From contig NZ_CP137142.1 in assembly GCF_045287255.1 (NCBI RefSeq), positions 1,426,001 through 1,490,000 on the forward strand: a DNA stretch of 64,000 nt. The letters are read 5' to 3'. The position numbers and the translations under genes are program-made. Source of the stretch: Henriciella sp045287255. GTDB taxonomy: Bacteria; Pseudomonadota; Alphaproteobacteria; Caulobacterales; Hyphomonadaceae. The notes below the pieces were generated by a model. The model had not been told where the DNA came from and did not search any database. It saw only the letters and a program-made list of their open reading frames with translations. Of the stretch, positions 10,301-17,117 are shown piece after piece (within the stretch, counting starts at the first letter, position 1; each line of letters begins with the position of its first letter).

Positions 10301-10761
10301 TGCGGGTTCGTTGGTAAACCGCGGGCTTGAATTTCTGGGACAGGTTCCCCTGCAACTTCCCACTGATTAGGCCCCGTGCTTCGAACGTCGAGCCACCCTG
10401 ATTCCAGCTCCGCGCCGAGTACAGTCACCTTGCCGGTGAGCAAGGCTCCGGAATCAAGAATGATCCGTGCCTGCTGCGCCATACCCCGCTCAACTCGATC
10501 AATATCCTGCAAAGACACACCATAGGCCATGACAGCTACGCGGCGCTCAGATGGTTCCCACTGCAGTGTAAGACGCTCAATCTCGACCGGACGATCACTA
10601 CGTACCTGGCTGATTGCTTGCTCGACACGCTCGTGCAGGAAACCCAGCTCCACTGGTCCACTGGCCAGCCGGATCGCCATAAAGGCCACAGCCGCCATGA
10701 GCAGGAGCGAGATGCCCCCCAGGACCTCGAAAAAAATTACCTTCGTGGTCTGGCGAACCAA
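7327..10761 (-). CDS. YhdP/AsmA-like large envelope protein
   Basis: This 1144-residue protein has an uncleaved N-terminal membrane anchor (GGISLLLMAAVAFMAIRL, about residues 15-32) followed by a very long periplasmic beta-rich region. The organisation matches the DUF3971/AsmA-like C-terminal family (YhdP), thought to form bridge-like grooves that move phospholipids between inner and outer membrane. The late segment LRGTLSRGDEPTRLLVSVTDARLVNAPF, with a downstream LSLASLRGLSDTLSGDGVLF, is the part I recognise best. The tail is proline- and acid-rich. The start is a TTG at 10761 preceded by GGAG eight bases upstream. The 3' end overlaps tyrS by four bases. Confidence 0.85.
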   Translation of the reverse strand: MVRQTTKVIFFEVLGGISLLLMAAVAFMAIRLASGPVELGFLHERVEQAISQVRSDRPVEIERLTLQWEPSERRVAVMAYGVSLQDIDRVERGMAQQARIILDSGALLTGKVTVLGAELESGWLDVRSTGPNQWEVAGEPVPEIQARGLPTNPQEWLDLINRVLADVRAGLRIFNQSVAFDSLSFDKMDIRILGEEDRVIATIETASGGLEHSDQDWSLSLSGSGAGIGLPGEFAALITTSGQTADIQANLDLGIWRLSDLLSLAGVEALSGGEDLSIGTSFAARASEAEGLEEIEMVLAREDGSLALQTLPITLSEIDAWLSYRPGADILDIRRVSLAADQVSGVFSGSLSNILSDNALHRLELTGTDVQVNLTPYFPQAWTFETVDLRADTSDDYSIFEVERLNATYGDLNFSAAGQADFSIEYEPGEIPVAIDLAAEMVGETGKETVLSFWPETLGDGGRRFVRDRIEDIRVTGANAVLKLRPDSRAEGYLRDEDLAVSFGFQDGQVRFLSDMPPVRSAIGTGQVGGNSFSATVTEALYDDWVIDSGRVDFPAFNPRGEDFFVVAEGSGPVVSILRQLSQSRVKLQENTGFDPERVSGQATARFEFSRPTVGQVPFEDTNLKVTGVIEQAGLKDVVLEQSLTGGRINVDMTQERLVLSGFADLGAVPVQFTWRDGLGPDNRPADLSASGVLSPDILNEFGLVGRAYLTGEVPVEVQGEVSAEGLGSAKFGFDLRGARLAIDEIGWSKPAGEPARAVIIYAGEDGLNESSVLLESETAIIDGDIRLQSDGRLESLQLRRLFIDGTADLSGEISRTRNGEANMVFTGAFLNLDPILRGAGEFEDGSTDGFSLPLRLEADVERLRLRRGLDLTDAEARVETALDRLLEASATGTTTTGETLSARYENRDNGPPEISLTAGNAGFLAEAFLGLEFIEGGALDLRGTLSRGDEPTRLLVSVTDARLVNAPFVTQILSLASLRGLSDTLSGDGVLFSDIVIPVSVGGGRYIIDGGRANGPALGLTANGWIGTDGEGIEMDGVLVPSFGVNSALGGVPIIGDLFVGRKGEGIFSITYSVRGTLEKAQVAVNPLSAVTPGILRRIFENPSDTSIPEALPVDPNLKPPSELPELPEDEVIAPAPGSGQGG

Positions 10762-10780
10762 GCTATTTACTCCACTTTCA

Positions 10781-10800
10781 GGTCAGTGTTTGACCAATTG
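10781..10800. promoter_or_regulatory. Inverted repeat GGTCA-N5-TGACC between yhdP-like gene and bcp
   Basis: In the 63-base divergent gap, GGTCA (10781-10785) and TGACC (10791-10795) form an inverted repeat. The following TTTGACCAATTG (10789-10800) is identical over 12 bases to part of the palindrome at 35722-35738 beside the RND pump genes. It could be a transcription-factor site for bcp or the divergent gene; there is no direct evidence. Confidence 0.3.
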
Positions 10801-10824
10801 ACGAAAACTCTCAAGGAAACTGCC

Positions 10825-11289
10825 ATGACAACCCGACCAGAAAAAGGCAACTCTGCGCCACAGATTACCCTTCCTGCTATACCCGGTGACGAAGTGACAC
10901 TGGGTCGAGGCCAGCGCGGACAAGTCGTCTTCTTCTATCCAAAGGATAACACCCCCGGCTGCACCAATGAGGCCAAGGATTTCACAGCCCTGAAGGCCGA
11001 ATTTGATGCGCTCGGTTATGATATTATTGGCGTTTCGAAAGATAGCCTGAAAGCGCATGGCAATTTCATTACCAAACAGGAACTTGGCGTTACACTCGCC
11101 AGTGACCCCGATGGCGATGCTTGTGAAGCTTTTGGGGTCTGGGTCGAAAAGAAAATGTACGGAAAAACCTATATGGGGATTGAGCGCAGCACCTTTCTGA
11201 TTTCAGTCAGCGGGAAACTCGAAGAGGTTTGGCGCAAAGTTCGCGTCAAAGGTCATGCTCAAGCGGTTCTGGAGGCCGCGAGAGGCTAA
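10825..11289 (+). CDS. bcp: Thiol peroxidase of the Bcp/PrxQ family
   Basis: This peroxiredoxin reduces hydrogen peroxide and organic hydroperoxides with thioredoxin as electron donor. The start is the ATG at 10825 after AAGGAA, giving 154 residues; a longer open frame upstream overlaps the divergent gene and does not look like Bcp. The peroxidatic cysteine is Cys46 in FYPKDNTPGCTNEAKDF. The usual resolving Cys five residues later is Lys51, and the alternative PrxQ position (near residue 83) is not Cys either. Cys100 in GDACEAFGVW is the only other cysteine I see. GKTYMGIERSTFLI is the conserved C-terminal part of the fold. Confidence 0.93.
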   Translation: MTTRPEKGNSAPQITLPAIPGDEVTLGRGQRGQVVFFYPKDNTPGCTNEAKDFTALKAEFDALGYDIIGVSKDSLKAHGNFITKQELGVTLASDPDGDACEAFGVWVEKKMYGKTYMGIERSTFLISVSGKLEEVWRKVRVKGHAQAVLEAARG

Positions 11290-11317
11290 ACACAAAAAAT
11301 GGACAATCCCGTATTCC

Positions 11318-11333
11318 TTAAGCACGTTTTAAC
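11318..11333 (+). promoter_or_regulatory. Candidate CtrA full site TTAA-N7-TTAAC
   Basis: TTAA at 11318-11321 and TTAAC at 11329-11333 are separated by exactly seven bases (GCACGTT). This matches the published CtrA full-site consensus of Caulobacterales and related orders in all conserved positions. It lies in the 183-base gap between bcp and the lmdC-type gene, about 140 bases upstream of the ATG at 11473. CtrA is the master cell-cycle response regulator in this group. Binding is inferred, not shown. Confidence 0.6.
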
Positions 11334-11472
11334 GGCTTACATGAGATTAATATGTGAAGACTTCATTATAGGGGTTTCCGTTGACGGTTTTTGTGCTTTA
11401 TCTGTTGCATCACCAACAGACACGAAAATGTGAAGTCCCTCTACACGTGTTATCGGCAAACAGGTGCGTAGA

Positions 11473-12684
11473 ATGAAAACTGTAGCAAAGATCTCTGATT
11501 TCATGCGGAATGCATTTCCGGAACGTCAGATTTATCACCGTACAGGTGGCACAGTTCGCTACTTCACAATTTCCCCGCTTCAACAAATCATGCTCGCCGG
11601 GGTCGCTGCTGCAGCGCTTGCCTGGACGTGTTTTGCAACAGCAAATGTCCTGTTTTTCAAGAACAATACGAACATGATCGCCAGCGATAGCGAACTCCAC
11701 AAACTGGAGCGCTGGCTACAGCAAGCGAATGCAAAAACCGAGTTGTCGACATCGCAACTGACTGAACGGACGGATGCTTTCCAGAAAGCCACGCTGGATT
11801 TTGAGCGTCGTCACCAGACGCTTGAAACGATGCTCAGCGCCCTCAAGACTGGTGGTGAACTCGATGTCGCTGCATTGCGGGGTGATTCGGCTTCACTCCT
11901 CATCACGGCTACGATTGATGAGGCTGATGCTCGTCAATCGCAAAGACTGGCTGCTGTCGCTCAGCCCCTGCCTCAGGTCGGGCTGAGTGGGCAGGTAAGT
12001 GAAATCAGGGCCTCTCAGCAGGAGTTCCTGGATGAGATCGAGAATATCGCCGTTGAGCGCGCTGAGGCTGCCCGCGGCGTGCTTCGCTTAACCAAGGTTG
12101 GCGCCAGCCGTATTGAAAGCGGCGGCAATATGGGTGGTCCAGCAATTGAGTTTGCAGCCCTGACCAAAGGCAGCTTCGACAGTCCAGAAGAGGCTGCTTT
12201 TGCAACCCGCGTTGCGCAGGTGGCAGCGCGTATGGAAGAAGCGCGTTACTTTGAAACATTGGTCGAAACCGTTCCTCTGGCCAACCCAATTGGGGTTCCA
12301 TCTCGGCTGACATCACCATTCGGTATTCGGACAGACCCTTTCAGCGGACGCCCGAACTGGCACAATGGTGTCGATATGGCCGCATATTGGAACGCACCAA
12401 TTGTTGCTGCCGGGCCAGGTAAAGTTATTTTTTCCGGTCGAAAAGGCGGATATGGCGTTGCCGTTGATGTTGACCACGGCAATGGATTTATTTCGCGTTA
12501 TGCGCACTTGAAGCGAACAACTGTGAAACGCGGAGACACTGTTGCTATTGGCGATCAGGTTGGTTTGATGGGCTCAACGGGGCGAAGCACTGGACCTCAC
12601 TTGCATTATGAGGTCTATTTCAACGGCACTGCGCACAATCCAGTAGAATTCATGAAAGCGGGAAACCATGTTCACAAAGACTAA
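11473..12684 (+). CDS. lmdC: M23 (LytM) peptidoglycan endopeptidase, LmdC-like
   Basis: This is a 403-residue bitopic membrane protein. It has a short cytosolic N-terminus, one transmembrane helix (about residues 40-60, IMLAGVAAAALAWTCFATA), a helical and probably coiled-coil linker, and a C-terminal LytM domain. The zinc-binding motifs are intact: HNGVD and HLHYEV, after TSPFGIRTDPFSGRPNW. It should cleave peptide crosslinks in peptidoglycan. I choose ATG 11473; a GTG at 11464 is in frame. The next gene encodes a bactofilin and overlaps by 17 bases. This is the arrangement of lmdC-bacA in Hyphomonas, where the bactofilin recruits LmdC through its cytosolic tail to control stalk and bud shape. 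The same job is inferred here. Confidence 0.88.
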   Translation: MKTVAKISDFMRNAFPERQIYHRTGGTVRYFTISPLQQIMLAGVAAAALAWTCFATANVLFFKNNTNMIASDSELHKLERWLQQANAKTELSTSQLTERTDAFQKATLDFERRHQTLETMLSALKTGGELDVAALRGDSASLLITATIDEADARQSQRLAAVAQPLPQVGLSGQVSEIRASQQEFLDEIENIAVERAEAARGVLRLTKVGASRIESGGNMGGPAIEFAALTKGSFDSPEEAAFATRVAQVAARMEEARYFETLVETVPLANPIGVPSRLTSPFGIRTDPFSGRPNWHNGVDMAAYWNAPIVAAGPGKVIFSGRKGGYGVAVDVDHGNGFISRYAHLKRTTVKRGDTVAIGDQVGLMGSTGRSTGPHLHYEVYFNGTAHNPVEFMKAGNHVHKD

Positions 12685-13195
12685 AGGTGACGGAACGGAC
12701 ACACCAATCACACCAGCTCAGGCTGCTGTACGGAGTGCATCAAGCAAACCCGCCTCAAAAGTTGGCGCATCTATTATCTGCGCAGATATGACGATCACAG
12801 GGTCAATCGCTTCGGACGGCGCGATCCAGATTGATGGCAAAGTTGATGGCGACATCACCGCCAGTGACATGGTTATCGGCTCAACTGGCGAAATCGTGGG
12901 TGAGATCAAGGCCGACACTTTGCGCGTCAAAGGCAAGATCAGAGGCTCTATCCGCGCCAAAAAAGTTGAACTGGAAACTGGCGCGAGCGTGATTGGTGAT
13001 ATTATTCATTCTGCGCTTGTTATCCAGCCCGATGCGTCCTTTGAAGGACAGGTCAAGCGCGAGGATAACCCGCTTGCCGACAAAACACCGCAAGCCGCTA
13101 CAACTACGCCTGCGTCAGCTTCAACAGCTACAGGATCGGCATCCGCATCCAGCAGCACGTCCAATCCGTTTTCATCCACCAGCGGGACTGCGTAG
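12668..13195 (+). CDS. bacA: Bactofilin (polymer-forming cytoskeletal protein)
   Basis: Bactofilins polymerise without nucleotide into membrane-associated filaments that position wall enzymes. This 175-residue protein has a disordered N-terminal tail, a central right-handed beta-helix of about residues 35-135 built from short repeats (IICADMTITGSIASDGAIQ, IDGKVDGDITASDMVIG, VGEIKADTLRVKGKIRG), and a Ser/Thr/Ala-rich disordered C-terminus. Its start codon lies inside the 3' end of the M23 peptidase gene, so the two are translationally linked. It is followed by a strong rho-independent terminator. The pairing suggests that it localises the peptidase. Confidence 0.93.
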   Translation: MFTKTKGDGTDTPITPAQAAVRSASSKPASKVGASIICADMTITGSIASDGAIQIDGKVDGDITASDMVIGSTGEIVGEIKADTLRVKGKIRGSIRAKKVELETGASVIGDIIHSALVIQPDASFEGQVKREDNPLADKTPQAATTTPASASTATGSASASSSTSNPFSSTSGTA

Positions 13196-13237
13196 TAGAC
13201 CCCGTTTAGGTTGGCCTAACATGGTATGAAAAGAATT

Positions 13238-13265
13238 TGCCGGAGCCAACGCTCCGGCATTTTTT
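13238..13265 (+). terminator. Rho-independent terminator after bacA
   Basis: A perfect nine-base stem, TGCCGGAGC (13238-13246) and GCTCCGGCA (13251-13259), with a four-base loop, is followed by six T. It ends the lmdC-bacA transcript. Its T-run overlaps the stop codon region of convergent prfB. Confidence 0.9.
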
Positions 13266-14380
13266 ATGCGTCCTCAGTTTCCTGATGGTCACCAAGCGCA
13301 TGTGATAGCGCAGCACTGAGAAACGGTGTTAAATCCCCATCGAGAACGCCACCCGTGTCGGATGTCTCATGATTGGTCCGCAGGTCTTTGACGAGTTGAT
13401 AGGGCTGAAGGACGTAGGATCTGATTTGATGGCCCCAGCCGATTTCTGACTTGCTGTCATGACTGTCCTGGGCCGCCTGCTGACGCTTTTGCAATTCCAA
13501 CTCATACAGACGCGAACGGAGCATTTCCCAGGCTTTATCACGGTTCTGGTGCTGAGAACGACCAGATTGGCATGCGGCGACAATCCCGGTTGGCTCGTGT
13601 GTCAGGCGCACAGCGCTGTCTGTCTTGTTGACGTGCTGCCCACCTTTACCGGATGCGCGATAGGTATCGGTACGCACATCCGATGGATTGATGTCGACCT
13701 CAATCGTTTCATCGATCACAGGAGAGACAGCAACACTGGCAAAACTGGTATGACGGCGCGCCGAGCTATCATATGGCGAGATGCGCACGAGACGGTGGAC
13801 ACCCTGCTCTGACTTGAGCCAGCCATAGGCATTCTCCCCTTTGACAAGAAGCGTAGCGGATTTGATCCCGGCCTCTTCGCCGTCATGGCTTTCCACCTCT
13901 TCTACACTATAGCCAGCTTTCTCTGCCCAACGGACATACATGCGGCGCAGCATAGAGGCCCAGTCCTGACTCTCGGTCCCGCCGGCCCCGGCGTTGATGT
14001 TGATATAGCAATCATTGCCATCTGCTTCGCCAGATAAGAGCGCTTCAAGTTCTGCAGTTTGTGCCCGTTTAAACGCGCGCTCCAGAGAGGTTTTAACATC
14101 GGCGAGCATATCCGCGTCGCCTTCGGCCAACTCAATAAGCTCGCCAGCGTCAGCCGCTTCTTGCTCAAGGACTTTGACTGTCTCAATGCCATTCTCGAGC
14201 TTCTGGCGCTCAGCCATAAGTTTGCGGGCCTCTTGAGGGTCATCCCAAAAGTCCGGGCGCTCAGATAGCGCATTCAACTCATCTAGACGTTTGTGGGCAA
14301 CGTCCCAGTCAAAGACGCCTCCTCAGCAGCTCTGTAGACTGCTTGATCTGTTCGGCCATGGACAGAAGTTCTGCGGACAT
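13264..14380 (-). CDS. prfB: Peptide chain release factor 2 (programmed +1 frameshift)
   Basis: RF2 terminates translation at UGA and UAA. The gene begins at the ATG at 14380 (MSAELLSMAEQIKQ), and after 23 codons meets an in-frame TGA at 14309-14311. A +1 shift there continues as DWDVAHKRLDELNALSERP for a total of about 371 residues. The shift context is AGGAGG CGT CTT TGA C, the classical autoregulatory site. The anticodon-like motif is SPY in RISPYDSSARRHTSF, and the catalytic GGQ lies in RASGKGGQHVNKTDSAVRL. It follows mrcA on the same strand, with a hairpin between the two genes. Annotating only from the downstream TTG at 14277 would lose the N-terminus. Confidence 0.96.
14309..14323 (-). 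promoter_or_regulatory. prfB: RF2 programmed frameshift signal
   Basis: Read on the minus strand, the signal is AGGAGG (14323-14318), CGT, the slippery CTT codon (14314-14312), the TGA stop (14311-14309) and then C. The internal Shine-Dalgarno-like element pushes the ribosome +1 at CUU when RF2 is scarce, so RF2 regulates its own level. Confidence 0.93.
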
Positions 14381-14391
14381 AAACGCTCCAT

Positions 14392-14427
14392 AAGGTCAGG
14401 ATTGGACAATCCGAATCCTGAGACCTT
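14392..14427 (-). other. Intercistronic hairpin between mrcA and prfB
   Basis: AAGGTCAGGATT (14392-14403) pairs with AATCCTGAGACCTT (14414-14427) apart from a two-base bulge, giving a 12-pair stem around a ten-base loop. It overlaps the mrcA stop codon and ends 11 bases before the prfB start. There is no T-run, so it is more likely an mRNA processing, stability or translation element than a terminator. Confidence 0.55.
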
Positions 14428-17026
14428 AGTAGATATCGCCGAGGTCTTCTTCAACCGTCGTTGAAGGTGGGACTGTATCTTGTCCAGGGAACATCCCATC
14501 TTCTACAGGCGAAGGATTAGTTGTGGGCTGGCGCCCGAAGAGATCACCATCCTGAGTTCCGGACAGGCTGAGCGTGCCATCTCCAGCAAACACCATTCCC
14601 GGCTCTGTTCCCGGCCGGAACGCCTCCAGAATGACCTCCTCACTGGAGAAAGTTGGCAGATTCCCCGTGCGATGATCAATCGATACGAGACGAACGCCCG
14701 GAGGGATACGGAATGGCAGCGCGGGCTCATCGGCCAGGGCGCGCTCCATGAATTCCGTGAAGATCACGCCAGCGACAACACCGCCGCCTTCATTCTCTCC
14801 CAGTGAGCGTGGCTCATCAAAACCTGTCCAGATGCCGACGACCAGGTCAGGTGAGAAGCCAAAGAACAGAGCATCGACATAATCATTCGTGGTCCCTGTC
14901 TTCCCGGCAAGCGGTTTACCAATCCGCTTAGCCCGGCGTCCGGTTCCGCGCTCTACAACGCCCTCAAGCATATGCACGATCTGATAAGCGATAATCGGAT
15001 CAACCAGTTGCTGACGTGTGTCCTCAAGGACAGGCGGACGTTGGCCATCCCATGCTTCTGTAACACAGCCTTCGCAAGGCCGTGTATCGTGACGATAGAG
15101 CGTTGTCCCATTGCGATCCTGAATACGGTCCAGCAGTGTTGGGGTGACTTCCTTGCCACCATTTACAAAGGCCGCATACGCCTTGGCCATCCGCCATGGG
15201 GAGGTTTCGCCCGAACCAAGGGACATGGCCGGGTAAGGCGGCAGGCGATCATAAATACCGAACCGCTCACCAAACTCGGAAACCGCTTCCATCCCAATGT
15301 CCGTCGCGATCCGCGCTGTCACCTGATTATAGGACTTCTCAAGCGCAGCCCGCATGGTGACCTCACCGTAGGAGCGCCCTTCGGCATAGTTCTCAGGCTT
15401 CCAGACATCGCCCGTAAACTCATCATAATAGACGTAGGGACTGTCCAGAATGGTACTAGCAGGCGTGTAGCCGCGCTCCAAAGCAGCGCCATAGACGAAA
15501 GGCTTGAAAGACGAGCCAGGCTGACGCTGCGCCTGTGTCACGCGGTTGAACGGGCTCTTGAAGAAGGAATAGCCGCCCATCATTGCGAGGACACGACCAG
15601 TGTGAGGGTCAAGCGCGATCAAAGCCCCATCGATCTCTGGCACCTGCCGCAATATGGCGCTTTCAGCAGGGATCAGGATTGGCTCAGGCGCAATCTCTTG
15701 GGTCTGATCATCATCTGCCGCCTGCCCTTCAACTGAAGGGGCCACTTCTGCGGCAGGTAACTGTGTACGTTGCACCTCTACGAGGATGACATCGCCCGGC
15801 TTAAGGCCAGTTTGCCCGCCATCACGTTCATAGGTTTGGGCCCATTCGAGATCTTCTTGCGGGATTGAGGTTTGCGCGGCATCGGTCAGGATAATCTCAG
15901 CGCCATTCTCAGTCAGGCGATTGACCATGCCTGCTTCCCAAGTGCCATAGCCGCCGGGCAGGCGCACGTCTCCTAGCTGCTCGATGACATCAGACGCAGC
16001 AATATCAAGGCTCGCGACCGGACCACGATAGGCGTGGCGACGGTCATAGATTTCCAAGCCCGTTTGCAGGGCTTCCTGGGCTGCTAGCTGCAGTTTTGTA
16101 TCAATGGTCGTGCGAATGGACAGACCGCCCTGCTCCAACTCTTCCTCACCATAAATTTCGATTAGTTGCTTGCGCAGCTCCTGCACGAAATAGGTCGCAG
16201 CCGCATATTCCGGTCCGCGTAACCGACGTGTCGTATTGAGCGGTTTCTCAATCGCGGCATCGGCCTGCTCACGGGTGATATAGCCGTCATCAACCATGCG
16301 ATTGAGTACATAGTTGCGTCGAATAAGCACGCGCTCCGGATTTGTGTAGGGATTTACGCGTCCGGGGAATTTTGGCAGCGAAGCCAAAACAGCCGCCTCG
16401 GCCAAATCCAACTCGGGCAGCGACTTGTTGAAGTAATTCAATGCAGCCGAACCAACCCCGTAAGAGCGTCCGCCAAGATAGATTTCGTTCAGATAAAGCT
16501 CGATAATGTGCTCTTTGCTGAACGCACTTTCCATCCTGCGGGCAACGATGGCCTCTTTAAGCTTACGAACAACCGTCTGATCTCGCGTCAGCAGCATATT
16601 CTTGGCGACTTGCTGGGTGATCGTCGACCCACCTTGCATGCCACCTTTGCCACTAATCTTGTTCCGTGCGGTGTTAATCACGCCACGCGTCATACCCAGC
16701 CAGTCAATACCTTTATGGGTGAAAAACTTTTTGTCCTCGGCAGAAACAAAAGCCTGAACCACATGCTCCGGGATGGCTTCATAGGGAACAAAGACGCGGT
16801 GTTCATCCGCAAATTCGTAAATCAGCGTTCCATCGCCAGCATGCACACGGGACGTAACAGGTGGATTATACTCTGAGAGCTTCTCAACAGATGGGACCGT
16901 CCGCGCCAAAGCCATCATATAGATCGCAAACGCGATAATCATGATCACGCCAAGCAGGAAACCCGCAATCAGCAACCGGAAAAACCATTTCCAGGTCAAG
17001 AAACGTCGTTTTACTGCCTCGGTCAT
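14426..17026 (-). CDS. mrcA: Penicillin-binding protein 1A (bifunctional)
   Basis: PBP1A polymerises glycan strands and crosslinks them in the periplasm. From the ATG at 17026 (MTEAVKRRF, preceded by AGGAG) it has 866 residues. After one transmembrane helix (about 18-40) comes the GT51 domain with the catalytic Glu in SAEDKKFFTHKGID and QGGSTITQQVAKNML. The transpeptidase domain has SxxK in PGSSFKPFVYGAALE, SxN in EKSYNQVTA and KTG in GKTGTTNDYVDALFFGF. Between them lies an insert of the OB-like type usual for class A PBP1A. The C-terminus is disordered and acidic. It lies between amiC and prfB, a conserved alphaproteobacterial order. Confidence 0.96.
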   Translation of the reverse strand: MTEAVKRRFLTWKWFFRLLIAGFLLGVIMIIAFAIYMMALARTVPSVEKLSEYNPPVTSRVHAGDGTLIYEFADEHRVFVPYEAIPEHVVQAFVSAEDKKFFTHKGIDWLGMTRGVINTARNKISGKGGMQGGSTITQQVAKNMLLTRDQTVVRKLKEAIVARRMESAFSKEHIIELYLNEIYLGGRSYGVGSAALNYFNKSLPELDLAEAAVLASLPKFPGRVNPYTNPERVLIRRNYVLNRMVDDGYITREQADAAIEKPLNTTRRLRGPEYAAATYFVQELRKQLIEIYGEEELEQGGLSIRTTIDTKLQLAAQEALQTGLEIYDRRHAYRGPVASLDIAASDVIEQLGDVRLPGGYGTWEAGMVNRLTENGAEIILTDAAQTSIPQEDLEWAQTYERDGGQTGLKPGDVILVEVQRTQLPAAEVAPSVEGQAADDDQTQEIAPEPILIPAESAILRQVPEIDGALIALDPHTGRVLAMMGGYSFFKSPFNRVTQAQRQPGSSFKPFVYGAALERGYTPASTILDSPYVYYDEFTGDVWKPENYAEGRSYGEVTMRAALEKSYNQVTARIATDIGMEAVSEFGERFGIYDRLPPYPAMSLGSGETSPWRMAKAYAAFVNGGKEVTPTLLDRIQDRNGTTLYRHDTRPCEGCVTEAWDGQRPPVLEDTRQQLVDPIIAYQIVHMLEGVVERGTGRRAKRIGKPLAGKTGTTNDYVDALFFGFSPDLVVGIWTGFDEPRSLGENEGGGVVAGVIFTEFMERALADEPALPFRIPPGVRLVSIDHRTGNLPTFSSEEVILEAFRPGTEPGMVFAGDGTLSLSGTQDGDLFGRQPTTNPSPVEDGMFPGQDTVPPSTTVEEDLGDIY

Positions 17027-17117
17027 TCGGGCGCTCCTGATCTGTTTCACCGTGGGTGAATCACATGGTTGTGCGGCAAGACTAAGGCGCTGGCGCGATC
17101 TGTGAAAGGTTCACGCC

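Noticed and set aside
10618..10824. An upstream in-frame extension of bcp
   Set aside because: It overlaps the divergent yhdP-like gene, has no Bcp similarity and lacks a ribosome site, while ATG 10825 has AAGGAA upstream.
14277..14380. prfB as a frameshifted or broken gene
   Set aside because: The stop sits in the exact RF2 recoding context, so it is a regulatory frameshift and not a sequencing error or pseudogene.
14972..15736. A 254-codon open frame opposite mrcA
   Set aside because: It lies antisense to the PBP1A transpeptidase domain, and its residue pattern looks like a reverse-complement shadow.
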